Below, piece by piece: positions 1-7,361 of a DNA stretch of 34,777 nucleotides. A model generated the notes under the pieces. The model saw only the letters and a list, made by a program, of their open reading frames with translations. It was not told where the DNA came from and did not search any database. Source of the stretch: Rossellomorea vietnamensis. GTDB taxonomy: Bacteria; Bacillota; Bacilli; Bacillales; Bacillaceae_B. Every line of letters starts with the position of its first letter. Position 1 is the stretch's first letter. Position numbers and translations under genes: made by a program. The DNA lies in contig NZ_VTEI01000002.1 of the NCBI RefSeq assembly GCF_008180415.1, positions 676,522 through 711,298 on the forward strand, in the 5' to 3' direction.

Positions 1-40
1 GGCAGTTCTGTAATTTACTATTTCCTCTGTCAAATCAATA

Positions 41-70
41 AAAAAACGCACTGTCAATTCAAGTGCGTTT
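41..70 (-). terminator. Rho-independent terminator of the yqjP-yqjQ operon
   Basis: Inverted repeat AAACGCACT (44-52) and AGTGCGTTT (62-70) with a 9-base loop. Read on the minus strand the stem is followed by a run of six T (41-46). It lies 67 bases past the stop of the SDR gene, so it ends that transcript. Confidence 0.85.
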
Positions 71-136
71 CAGGTGTGTTTTAGATTAGTGTGCACCACT
101 AAGGGAAACCCGGGACCAAATAGTCCTGGGTTCTCA

Positions 137-931
137 TCATTTCTTGAAAAAAGCATTTCTCCCGAGACGCTCGACAACCCCTGGAAACAGGGTATAAAGG
201 ACGCTGCCCGCATTCATCCAGCGCGGCAGGTTGATTTCCCTGGTGTTGGTGAGCATCTTATCAACGATCTTTTCGGCAACTGCATCCGGGTCGAGCATGA
301 ATCGCTCCACATTTTTGGCATAAGTGCCGGAACGGTCTGCGACATTGAAGAAGTTGGTTGCAATCGGTCCAGGATTGACAGCCGTTACATAGATGTTTGA
401 AGAGGATGCTTCCATGCGCAGGCTGTTTGTGTACCCAAGCACAGCATGCTTTGAGGCGGAGTAGGCACTGGATTTAGGCGTCGCGAGCTTGCCTGCCTGG
501 GAAGCAATGTTGATGATATGCCCTGAATTTCTTTTTTTCATGATCGGCAGCACATGCTTGGTACAGGCAATGAGCCCCAGAACATTCACATCAAACATCC
601 CTTTGATATCTTCAAAGCTTGCTTGGTCGGCTTCGTCAAAAATTCCGTAACCGGCATTGTTGACGAGGACATCTACATTCTCAACCTCCCTGTAAATCGA
701 TTGAAAAACAGAGGGAATCGATTCAAACCGGGATACATCGACACTGTGGATGAAGGCTTTCACCTTATACCGGCTCTCAATCGTTTTTTGCAGTTCTTTT
801 AGGCGGTCTTCACTGCGGGCCATCAGCACGACATTTGCTCCGCTTTCCGCTGCTTTGAGTGCGATTTTTTCACCAATTCCGCCGGACGCTCCGGTAATGA
901 CTACATTTTTATTTTTTAAACGCTGATTCAC
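137..931 (-). CDS. yqjQ: SDR family NAD(P)-dependent oxidoreductase (YqjQ-like)
   Basis: 264-residue classical short-chain dehydrogenase/reductase. The Rossmann nucleotide motif TGASGGIG is at residues 13-20, the structural NNAG at 91-94, and the catalytic Ser144, Tyr157 and Lys161 lie in IASQ and YSASK. The length is normal for the family. The substrate is unknown; the family reduces or oxidises carbonyl and hydroxyl groups with NAD(P)H in the cytosol. The start is GTG, with an AGAAGGTG Shine-Dalgarno site a few bases upstream. It begins 15 bases after the stop of the upstream metallo-hydrolase gene (YqjP-like), so the two form one operon, in the same order as B. subtilis yqjP-yqjQ. The shared promoter has a FadR/TetR-type operator, which suggests, but does not prove, a lipid-related role. 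Confidence 0.9.
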   Translation of the reverse strand: MNQRLKNKNVVITGASGGIGEKIALKAAESGANVVLMARSEDRLKELQKTIESRYKVKAFIHSVDVSRFESIPSVFQSIYREVENVDVLVNNAGYGIFDEADQASFEDIKGMFDVNVLGLIACTKHVLPIMKKRNSGHIINIASQAGKLATPKSSAYSASKHAVLGYTNSLRMEASSSNIYVTAVNPGPIATNFFNVADRSGTYAKNVERFMLDPDAVAEKIVDKMLTNTREINLPRWMNAGSVLYTLFPGVVERLGRNAFFKK

Positions 932-946
932 GGTTTCACCTTCTTT

Positions 947-1909
947 TTAACAGTAATACAGCAGGACACCATCCCGTTCTTCCCGGGATATCTCATGCCC
1001 CGCTTCTAAATAATCGATTTGAGCCTGTGTTTCAGACAACGTCAAACCAAGCTCTTTACGATAAACGGATGGAAAAAGTTTTCGGCAAAGTGAAAAGAGA
1101 GACTGCGGATCATTTTTCAACAGCTCTTTCACATGCATTGCCCGGTCATGCTGTTTTTGCAGCCGTTTATGTATAAGAGAATGCACATCGACAACCTCTT
1201 CCCCATGCCCTGTATAAGCAAGATTGATATCCACTTGCAAAAGCCCCTGCAGGGATTGATTGTATTGAAGCTGAGGCTTTGGCCGCTCTTCTCCCTCTTT
1301 CTCAGGAGGTTCGATCAGCGGATTGGGCGAGATATGAGAGAGAATGTGGTCCCCGGCAATCATCGTGCCGTCCTTCTCGCGCCAAAAAGAAATATGGCTC
1401 TGGGCGTGGCCCGGTGTGTCCAATACAGTCCATTCCTTCATACCGGGAATCGAATCCCCTTGCATTATTGTACGAGTCAATCCCCTGTTTCCCATGAACT
1501 CAAGGGGAGCCCTGATTTTATGGATGAAGTGCAGGAATTCTTGCGGCAGACCGGACTGCAAAAATAATTTTACATAAAAACGGTCATGCTCTTCCACAAA
1601 ATCATCGGTCCTCACAAGCCATCTTTCATTGGCGGGGTGGCCGATTATATCGATGTGGTCCGGCATCCAGTCAAGCATCCCGGCGTGATCAGGGTGATGA
1701 TGAGTCAGGATGACCTGCTCGATGTCTTGTACTGAATACCCTAATTCTGCAAGATTTAACTCCAGGACTTTTCTGGCTTCCGCGGTTTGCGGGCCGACAT
1801 CAATCAGGCTCAGCGCTTCCCCTTTTACTAGGTAGACATTTACATCCCCGACTGCAAAAGGCGTCGGCAGCACTATTTTTGCTATATCTCCAGCCCAATA
1901 GGCATTCAT
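947..1909 (-). CDS. yqjP: MBL-fold metallo-hydrolase (YqjP-like)
   Basis: 320-residue metallo-beta-lactamase-fold protein. The zinc-binding motif H70-x-H72-x-D74-H75 sits in THHHPDHAG; further ligands of the fold appear in the DTPGHAQ and IAGDH segments and near TGHGE. This is the glyoxalase II/RNase Z-like hydrolase superfamily; the natural substrate of YqjP is not known. The reading frame stays open to a GTG at 1921, but the ATG at 1909 is preferred because GGTGA, a good ribosome site, lies about 6 bases before it. It is the first gene of an operon with the SDR gene, 15 bases apart. Transcription is probably controlled by the palindrome at 1939-1956, just past the -10 box. Confidence 0.88.
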   Translation of the reverse strand: MNAYWAGDIAKIVLPTPFAVGDVNVYLVKGEALSLIDVGPQTAEARKVLELNLAELGYSVQDIEQVILTHHHPDHAGMLDWMPDHIDIIGHPANERWLVRTDDFVEEHDRFYVKLFLQSGLPQEFLHFIHKIRAPLEFMGNRGLTRTIMQGDSIPGMKEWTVLDTPGHAQSHISFWREKDGTMIAGDHILSHISPNPLIEPPEKEGEERPKPQLQYNQSLQGLLQVDINLAYTGHGEEVVDVHSLIHKRLQKQHDRAMHVKELLKNDPQSLFSLCRKLFPSVYRKELGLTLSETQAQIDYLEAGHEISREERDGVLLYYC

Positions 1910-1938
1910 ATATTTCACCACTTTTTCTATATTTAAAA

Positions 1939-1956
1939 TGAATGAGTATTCATTCT
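1939..1956 (-). promoter_or_regulatory. FadR/TetR-type operator before yqjP
   Basis: TGAATGAGTATTCATTCT is a near-perfect palindrome (TGAATGA / TCATTCt) that differs at two positions from the FadR (YsiA) box of B. subtilis as I remember it. It starts 3 bases downstream of the -10 box and so covers the expected transcription start, where a repressor would block initiation. Another TetR-family repressor with a similar half-site is possible. Confidence 0.65.
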
Positions 1957-1959
1957 TTT

Positions 1960-1988
1960 ATTTTACTTCTTTTCTCACTAGATGTCAT
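1960..1988 (-). promoter_or_regulatory. Sigma-A promoter of yqjP-yqjQ
   Basis: On the minus strand, ATGACA (1983-1988) is followed after exactly 17 bases by TAAAAT (1960-1965); each box matches the sigma-A consensus at 5 of 6 positions. The palindromic operator lies directly downstream. Confidence 0.65.
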
Positions 1989-2130
1989 GAGAAGGATGTA
2001 ATTTTTTCAAAACAGCAATGGAAATACTAGGATAAACACTGAAAACTGCACGACTAGACACTAATTGCTACAATAGATAAAAACGCAGTGAATTGCAATA
2101 GACGAGACTAAAGTACAGGAGAAGTGATGA

Positions 2131-3276
2131 ATGCTTTTAATATTGCTTGCGATCAATTTGATTGGCTGGGCCATCTTATTTACAGATATAGCCTTGGGAC
2201 TGCGGAAGATCAATTCATTGGAAAAGGCCGAGCCGGATCATGATGGGCCGCTAATTTCCATCATTGTGCCTGCCAGAAATGAAGCCCACACTATCAGGAA
2301 AAGCATAGAATCGCAGTTGAAATCTACGTATAAGAGACTTCAGTGGGTCATCGTAAACGACCGCTCAACTGATGAAACGGGTGCAGAAATTGAGAGAATC
2401 GCCTCTATGGACAAGAGAATCAAGACGCTTCATTTAACTCAGCTGCCAAAGGGCTGGCTTGGAAAGAACCATGCCCTCTATCAGGGATATCTTCACTCGG
2501 AAGGTGAGCTGCTTCTTTTTACAGATGCCGATGTCCATTATGACCCTGACGCTATCTCAAAAGCAGTAAGAGTTCTGCAAACCGAGAATGCCGATCATCT
2601 CACGGCAGCTCCTTCCCTGACAGCGAAAGGCTTTTGGCTGCAGTCATTCATCGCCTTCTTTCTGTTTGGGTTTTCTTATTTCAAACGGCCATGGAAAGCT
2701 AACGATGAACGGTCTTCCATCGGAATGGGAATAGGCGCTTTCAACCTGATGACCCGGCCGGCCTATGAAACGATTGGTACCCATAAAAGCTTGAAGAACC
2801 GGCCGGATGATGATCTGCAGCTCGGCTTCAAAGTCAAAGAACATAAATTAAATCAACGAATGGTGACCGCCATCAGCCTCCTGCGGGTGGAGTGGTACCC
2901 TACATTGAAAGCCGCTTTTCAAGGGCTGGAGAAGAATACATTCGCAGGCCTTTATTACCGCTATTCAATGGTGCTCCTGGCCATTTCCGGAGTGTTTTTT
3001 TCACAGGTATTCCCTTTCCTGACGCTTCTGTCATCGGATACCACTGTAAGGCTGATGAGCTTGGCGGTGATCCTTTTGATTTTGGGCAGCTACACATCGG
3101 TCATCAAAAAAATGACTGACTTTCATCCAGCCTTGTTCCTGGCACTTCCGGTAACCGCCCTCATCTTCATATTCAGTATCATAAGAGCGGTTGTGCTGAC
3201 CTTTGTCCGAGGAGGCGTAATCTGGCGGGGCACCAAATATTCTTTAGAGGAACTCCGCAGCATGGAGAAGGACTAA
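2131..3276 (+). CDS. Membrane-bound family 2 glycosyltransferase
   Basis: 381 residues. An N-terminal membrane segment (about 2-24) precedes a GT-A domain with IIVPARNE (about 44-51), VNDRSTDET (75-83), the GWLGKNHAL loop (108-116) and the DxD-type metal site TDADV (131-135). Further on are the acidic PDDDLQLGF and the LLRVEWY segment, in the place of the usual QxxRW. The C-terminal 110 residues hold about three membrane helices. The GWxGK loop plus the membrane tail resemble GT2 enzymes that glycosylate polyisoprenoid, carotenoid (CrtQ, CruC) or hopanoid (HpnB) lipids, so a membrane lipid acceptor is my inference; donor and product are unknown. The start ATG has AGGAGAAGTG just upstream. It is divergent from yqjP and has no counterpart at this place in B. 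subtilis as far as I recall. Confidence 0.85.
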   Translation: MLLILLAINLIGWAILFTDIALGLRKINSLEKAEPDHDGPLISIIVPARNEAHTIRKSIESQLKSTYKRLQWVIVNDRSTDETGAEIERIASMDKRIKTLHLTQLPKGWLGKNHALYQGYLHSEGELLLFTDADVHYDPDAISKAVRVLQTENADHLTAAPSLTAKGFWLQSFIAFFLFGFSYFKRPWKANDERSSIGMGIGAFNLMTRPAYETIGTHKSLKNRPDDDLQLGFKVKEHKLNQRMVTAISLLRVEWYPTLKAAFQGLEKNTFAGLYYRYSMVLLAISGVFFSQVFPFLTLLSSDTTVRLMSLAVILLILGSYTSVIKKMTDFHPALFLALPVTALIFIFSIIRAVVLTFVRGGVIWRGTKYSLEELRSMEKD

Positions 3277-3306
3277 GGCAAAATCCTTTTTCGGAAAATT
3301 TTCTGC

Positions 3307-3315
3307 TGATATAAT
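3307..3315 (+). promoter_or_regulatory. Extended -10 promoter before namA
   Basis: TG-A-TATAAT: a perfect -10 hexamer at 3310-3315 with the extended TGn element. No convincing -35 is present, which is common for extended -10 promoters. The transcript would run through the MITE-like element into namA. Confidence 0.5.
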
Positions 3316-3339
3316 AAGCATGTATTTAGGAAGGCGAAA

Positions 3340-3440
3340 TATCATAAGGCTCTTTTCGTAAACTTTGTTGCTGTCTCGAAAAGAGCCGCTCTTGGGATTT
3401 TTCGAAAGCAGCAATTAATGCGAAAAACAGCTTATCAAAA
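3340..3440. mobile_element. MITE-like element, copy 1 (85 bp plus target duplication)
   Basis: The element body is 3348-3432. The left end GGCTCTTTTCGTAAACTTTG and the right end, read in reverse (AGCTGTTTTTCGCATTAATTG), are imperfect inverted repeats shared with the copies at 5746-5935 and 31667-31804. Flanks TATCATAA (3340-3347) and TATCAAAA (3433-3440) form an 8-bp target duplication with one mismatch. No transposase is encoded. It sits in the leader of namA and its right flank ends one base before the namA Shine-Dalgarno site. Confidence 0.8.
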
Positions 3441-3453
3441 AGGAGCGGATAGC

Positions 3454-4470
3454 GTGTCAGCCAAATTATTTGAATCATATAAAATCAAAGATCTTACTTT
3501 GAAGAACAGAATCGTCATGGCGCCAATGTGCATGTACTCTTCACATAATGAAGATGGAAAAGTGGAGAATTGGCATAAAACCCACTATACGAGCAGGGCG
3601 GTAGGCGGCGTCGGACTGATCATTCAGGAAGCAACAGCTGTGACTGCACAGGGGCGGATTTCCCCGCAGGACCTGGGCATCTGGAGCGACGACCATATCG
3701 AAGGACTCAGCGAACTCGTATCTCTGATGAAAGAACAGGGCGCCCATACCGGTATCCAGCTGGCCCATGCAGGAAGGAAAGCTGTGATTGAAGGAGACAT
3801 CATTGCTCCGTCCTCCATCGCATTCAATGAGAAGATGAAAACACCATTAGAAATGAGTAAAGGCGATATTGAAGAAACGGTCACTGCTTTTAAACAAGGA
3901 GCAGAAAGAGCCAAGAAAGCCGGATATGACGTAATCGAGATCCACGCAGCACATGGATACTTGATCAACGAGTTCCTCTCTCCTCTTTCCAATAAGCGGA
4001 GCGACGAATATGGCGGCTCTGCCGAAAACCGCTACCGCTTCCTGCGCGAAGTGCTCGAAGCGGTCAATGAGGTGTGGAACGGCCCTCTCTTCGTCCGTGT
4101 ATCAGCAAAAGATTATGCGGAAGGCGGATTGGATGCAGAGGATTATGCCATTTACTCATCATGGATGAAAGAACAGGGAGTCGACCTGATCGATGTCAGC
4201 TCCGGGGCAGTCGTACCGGCGAAAATCGATGTCTATCCTGGCTACCAGGTTAAATTCTCCGAAACCATCAGGAGCAAGGCAGAAATTCCGACAGGCGCAG
4301 TCGGCCTGATCACATCTGGAATTCAGGCAGAAGAAATCCTTCAAAATGATCGTGCTGATCTTATTCTGCTCGCAAGGGAATTCCTTCGCGACCCGTACTG
4401 GCCAAGAACTGCTGCTAAAGAACTTGGAGTCGAAATCGAGCCGCCTAAGCAATATGACAGGGCTTGGTAA
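3454..4470 (+). CDS. namA: NADPH dehydrogenase NamA (YqjM, old yellow enzyme)
   Basis: 338-residue FMN-dependent ene-reductase that uses NADPH to reduce activated C=C bonds, quinones and nitro compounds; linked to oxidative-stress and xenobiotic defence in B. subtilis. Numbered from the GTG at 3454, the residues fall at the same places as in B. subtilis YqjM: Cys26 and Tyr28 (PMCMYSS), Gln102 ([10 protein letters not shown]), His164/His167 and Tyr169 (IHAAHGYL). The length equals YqjM (338). The frame is also open from an ATG at 3418, but that ATG lies in the inverted repeat of a MITE-like element; the GTG has AGGAG 8 bases upstream, so 3454 is the start. A strong terminator follows at 4474. 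Confidence 0.95.
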   Translation: MSAKLFESYKIKDLTLKNRIVMAPMCMYSSHNEDGKVENWHKTHYTSRAVGGVGLIIQEATAVTAQGRISPQDLGIWSDDHIEGLSELVSLMKEQGAHTGIQLAHAGRKAVIEGDIIAPSSIAFNEKMKTPLEMSKGDIEETVTAFKQGAERAKKAGYDVIEIHAAHGYLINEFLSPLSNKRSDEYGGSAENRYRFLREVLEAVNEVWNGPLFVRVSAKDYAEGGLDAEDYAIYSSWMKEQGVDLIDVSSGAVVPAKIDVYPGYQVKFSETIRSKAEIPTGAVGLITSGIQAEEILQNDRADLILLAREFLRDPYWPRTAAKELGVEIEPPKQYDRAW

Positions 4471-4473
4471 TAT

Positions 4474-4507
4474 AAAGAGTGCAAACATAGCGTTTGCACT
4501 CTTTTTT
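4474..4507 (+). terminator. Terminator of namA
   Basis: A 12-13 bp stem (AAAGAGTGCAAAC paired with GTTTGCACTCTTT) with a short loop, followed by TTTTTT, four bases past the namA stop. The A-rich left side could also serve the opposite strand. Confidence 0.92.
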
Positions 4508-4582
4508 GTTTGATTTTTGGATGAAGGATGGGCTGTGGAAATCATGTCAATGATTTGCAGCTTAATAGGTGGGATGAATTTT

Positions 4583-5081
4583 GCAATTTTCTGCTCTGGC
4601 GTCTCTCGTCACCTTCCAGAAAAACACCTGAGGCTCTTTTGCCTGCTCTGGTGTCGCTCGACGACTTTTCGAGGGACACCTAGAAGCCTTTTTTTCAACT
4701 TTGATGTCCCTCGGCGCCTTCCCGAGGAACATCTGAGACCCTTTTTTCCAGCTTTGGTGTCTCTCGGTGACTTTTCGAGGGACACCTGAGGCCCTCTTTT
4801 CATGCTCTGGTGTCGCTCGACGACTTTTCGAGGGACACCTAGAAGCCTTTTTTTCAACTTTGATGTCCCTCGGCGCCTTCCCGAGGGACACCTGAGATCC
4901 TTTTTTCCAGCTTTGGTGTCTCTCGGTGACTTTTCGAGGGACACCTGAGGCCCTCTTTTCCAGCTCTAGTATCACTCGTCGACATCTCGAGGGACACCTG
5001 AGGCTCTCTTTTCATGCTCTGGTGTCGCTCGGCGCCATCTCGAGGGACACCTAGAAGCCTTCTTTTCGACTTAGGTCTCCC
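4583..5081. repeat. Tandem array 1: nine 53-bp units, each with a hairpin
   Basis: The motif GAGGGACACC or its variant recurs at 4671, 4724, 4777, 4830, 4883, 4936, 4989 and 5042, exactly 53 bp apart, with one degenerate unit before. Each unit holds an inverted repeat (GGTGTCnCTCG ... CGAGGGACACC, loop about 9 bases) followed by a T-rich stretch. Units 2-3-4 are nearly repeated by units 5-6-7, giving a 159-bp higher-order repeat. The array lies between the converging namA and histidine phosphatase genes. Open frames across it are only repeats read as codons. Confidence 0.92.
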
Positions 5082-5166
5082 TCATCTACCAAAGACACTA
5101 GAGGGTATCCCTCAAACCATCCATAATCTAAGTGAGTTAGAACCTAAAGAGTCAACACTATGTCTA

Positions 5167-5709
5167 TCACTCACTCCAAATCCGCTCGACAGAAGGTTCC
5201 CCCTCTTCAAAACTCACATGAAAAACATCCGGATTGGATAGCTTCATAAGCTCATGGTAGCCAAACCGATCATCAAAGTACCTTAGAAGCAGCGTAGTCA
5301 GGTTGCCATGGCTGACAACAGCAACATAATCATCATCGCTCTCGAGGATCTCTTCCAGGAACGCGGAAGCTCTCTCATAAGCTGTACGGTTTGACTCGCC
5401 TCCTTCTAGTAAATATTCATAGTCCTCAAAACTCTTTTCAAGATGCATCATCCAGTCATCAAGATCGGTGCCGCTCAATATCCTTTCACCCAAGCGGGCA
5501 TCCTCTATAATAGGAACGCCTCTCTTTTCTGCCAGCGGCTCAATCGTCTTCCGGGCACGTAAAAACGGGCTGCTGTATAAAGCATCAATTTTTCTGCCTT
5601 CAAAAAAATCAGCCAGAGAACGGGCCTGTTCCTCACCAAGAGCCGTAAGCTTTGCTTCAGGAGGCTGTCCTTCCGCTTTTGCGTGACGTACAATATATAA
5701 GTGTTTCAT
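5167..5709 (-). CDS. Histidine phosphatase family protein (SixA/phosphoglycerate mutase-like)
   Basis: 180 residues. The N-terminal RHAKAEG places the phospho-accepting His9 next to Arg8; LTALGEEQA, SSPFLRARKT (about 46-55), the acid in EGGES (Glu105) and the second catalytic His134 in VVSHGN complete the branch-1 histidine phosphatase signature. Such enzymes remove phosphate from proteins or small molecules through a phospho-histidine intermediate; this one is compact like SixA, and its substrate cannot be read from sequence. Start ATG with GGGGAA about 7 bases upstream. A MITE-like element begins 28 bases before the start, so the gene may have lost its original promoter or uses one in the element. 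Its 3' end faces tandem array 1; I see no ordinary terminator. Confidence 0.85.
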   Translation of the reverse strand: MKHLYIVRHAKAEGQPPEAKLTALGEEQARSLADFFEGRKIDALYSSPFLRARKTIEPLAEKRGVPIIEDARLGERILSGTDLDDWMMHLEKSFEDYEYLLEGGESNRTAYERASAFLEEILESDDDYVAVVSHGNLTTLLLRYFDDRFGYHELMKLSNPDVFHVSFEEGEPSVERIWSE

Positions 5710-5737
5710 CTGTAATTCCCCGCTTTCTATCCGATAT

Positions 5738-5943
5738 TAATAAAAAGCTGTTTTCGCATAAATTGTTGCTTTCGGAAAAATCCTAAGATCCGGGTTTTTC
5801 CCCGAAAACTAAGAGTTTACTTTCTAATCCAGGGAGAGTAGCTCTTTTCTTTTCGTTATTACAAGATTATTTTTATTATAGTGATCATTTTTTGGGAATT
5901 AGCATTAAATAGCAACAAAGTTTACGAAAAGAGCCTAATAAAA
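5738..5943. mobile_element. MITE-like element, copy 2 (190 bp plus perfect target duplication)
   Basis: The body is 5746-5935. The left end AGCTGTTTTCGCATAAATTG and the right end, read in reverse (GGCTCTTTTCGTAAACTTTG), are imperfect inverted repeats. Both sides carry the identical 8-mer TAATAAAA (5738-5745 and 5936-5943), a target-site duplication. No coding capacity. The ends and the 8-bp AT-rich duplication resemble ISL3-family transposition, so it is probably mobilised in trans by such an IS (inference). Confidence 0.87.
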
Positions 5944-6002
5944 ATATCCGGCGTGGACAAGCCAGCACCTGATACACTGCCCGCTCACCCGTACAGGATA
6001 AT

Positions 6003-6926
6003 CTACTCTTTCGTTATGGACACCTCAAAGAAATCACTTGCTATATAACTTTCAGGAAAGATTTCGCGTGCTTCCTGCTGTAGTTCAGGCCATTCCGCTT
6101 CTGTGAACCTCGAGCTGATATGGGTTAAAAACAATTTCTTTGCACCGGCTGACAAAGCGGTTTGAGCTGCCTGCTTGGTTGTGGAATGAAAATAATCATG
6201 AGCCATTTTTTCCTGGTCCCCGCTGAAAGTGGCTTCATGAATAAGGGCATCTGCCTCCTCCGCAAGTTTTTCAGCTGCGGTAGAAACCCTGGTGTCACCA
6301 AGGACCGTAACCACCCTTCCTTTTACAGGGGGGCCGAGAAAGTCGGTTCCAACTATCACCCTGCCGTCTTCCAAGGTGACTGTCTCACCTTCTTTAAGCT
6401 TTTTAAAAATAGGTCCAGGCTTGACTCCCAAATCTTTCAGCTTATCCGCTTGGAGGACGCCCGGCTTGTCTTTTTCTACAATACGGTACCCAAAACAAGG
6501 AATCGCATGGTCAAGCAAACGCGCTTCCACAGAAAATAGTTCATCTTCAAAAATGGGCCCTTCTTCTATTTCTTCAATATGTAAAGGATAAAGCAGATGA
6601 GTTCCGCTGATGGATAAGGAAACCTGGATGAACTCCCTGATCCCCGGAGGACCATAAACCGTCAATTCGGTTTCTCCTCCTTGAAAGGAGCGGCTCCCCA
6701 GCAATCCCGGCAGACCGTAAATATGATCACCATGTAAATGAGTGATGAAGATCTTCTCTATCTTTCTCGGTTTTAACGTTGTATGTAAGATTTGATGCTG
6801 CGTCGCTTCTCCGCAGTCGAACAGCCAAACTGCCCCTCTCTCTTCCAAAAGCTTTAAAGCAATAGAGGTCACATTCCTTGATTTGGCAGGCACGCCGGCA
6901 CCTGTTCCCAAAAAAAGCAAGTCCAT
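6003..6926 (-). CDS. rnz: Ribonuclease Z
   Basis: 307-residue tRNA 3'-endonuclease, a zinc metallo-beta-lactamase-fold enzyme that trims the 3' trailer of tRNA precursors lacking an encoded CCA. The zinc motif THLHGDH puts His63, His65, Asp67 and His68 exactly where B. subtilis RNase Z has them; [12 protein letters not shown], the LGDTR segment and the C-terminal LTHISSRF supply the rest of the site. The long insert before it is the exosite arm region (roughly 150-200). The frame is open 50 codons further upstream, but the ATG at 6926 has a GGGGGAG Shine-Dalgarno site and gives the family N-terminus [11 protein letters not shown]. It is divergent from zwf. Confidence 0.96.
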   Translation of the reverse strand: MDLLFLGTGAGVPAKSRNVTSIALKLLEERGAVWLFDCGEATQHQILHTTLKPRKIEKIFITHLHGDHIYGLPGLLGSRSFQGGETELTVYGPPGIREFIQVSLSISGTHLLYPLHIEEIEEGPIFEDELFSVEARLLDHAIPCFGYRIVEKDKPGVLQADKLKDLGVKPGPIFKKLKEGETVTLEDGRVIVGTDFLGPPVKGRVVTVLGDTRVSTAAEKLAEEADALIHEATFSGDQEKMAHDYFHSTTKQAAQTALSAGAKKLFLTHISSRFTEAEWPELQQEAREIFPESYIASDFFEVSITKE

Positions 6927-7361
6927 TGAAGCTCCCCCTCTCCTGATATTATCCCCTCCATAATAGCACAACCCGGCACACTGCGTGGTATTAAAGCTCC
7001 TTTCTCCACAAACCTGATTGAGGGGAAATTCCACACTCTGCACGATCCAAAATAATAAGAACACAATTGGAGACACTATTTAAAGGTACGGATATCTGAT
7101 ACAGCATAACTTAATTCTAAAATAGTATGTCATTAATAAGCACTATTGTGTACTATATAGAAGGGCCTGTCTGAAAATCACACAGCATATGATTTGCTAA
7201 ATACGTCTGAAGTCTTTAAAATTAAGTACTTGTATAGAGTGTTTTTGAGAAAAAGTACAGCATATAATAGACTTTTCGCATAGAAGATATCTTGATCAGA
7301 ATAATAAATGGTCCTTTCTTGCGGAATAGTTATTTTAATAGGAAAAAGTGAGGTCTTAGCA
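6927..7361. promoter_or_regulatory. Intergenic region between rnz and zwf, with zwf -10 box
   Basis: 435 bases without a gene, AT-rich. A perfect TATAAT at 7264-7269, about 90 bases before the zwf start, is the likely -10 of zwf; the -35 region is weak. I see no terminator, riboswitch or strong palindrome. Confidence 0.45.

Noticed and set aside
4562..4975. Minus-strand ORF of 137 codons
   Set aside because: It is array 1 read as codons, with a second equally long frame over the same DNA and no ribosome site.
4583..5081. CRISPR array
   Set aside because: The whole 53-bp unit repeats with no unique spacers, and no cas genes are in the window. The same holds for 18198-18700 and 34242-34777.
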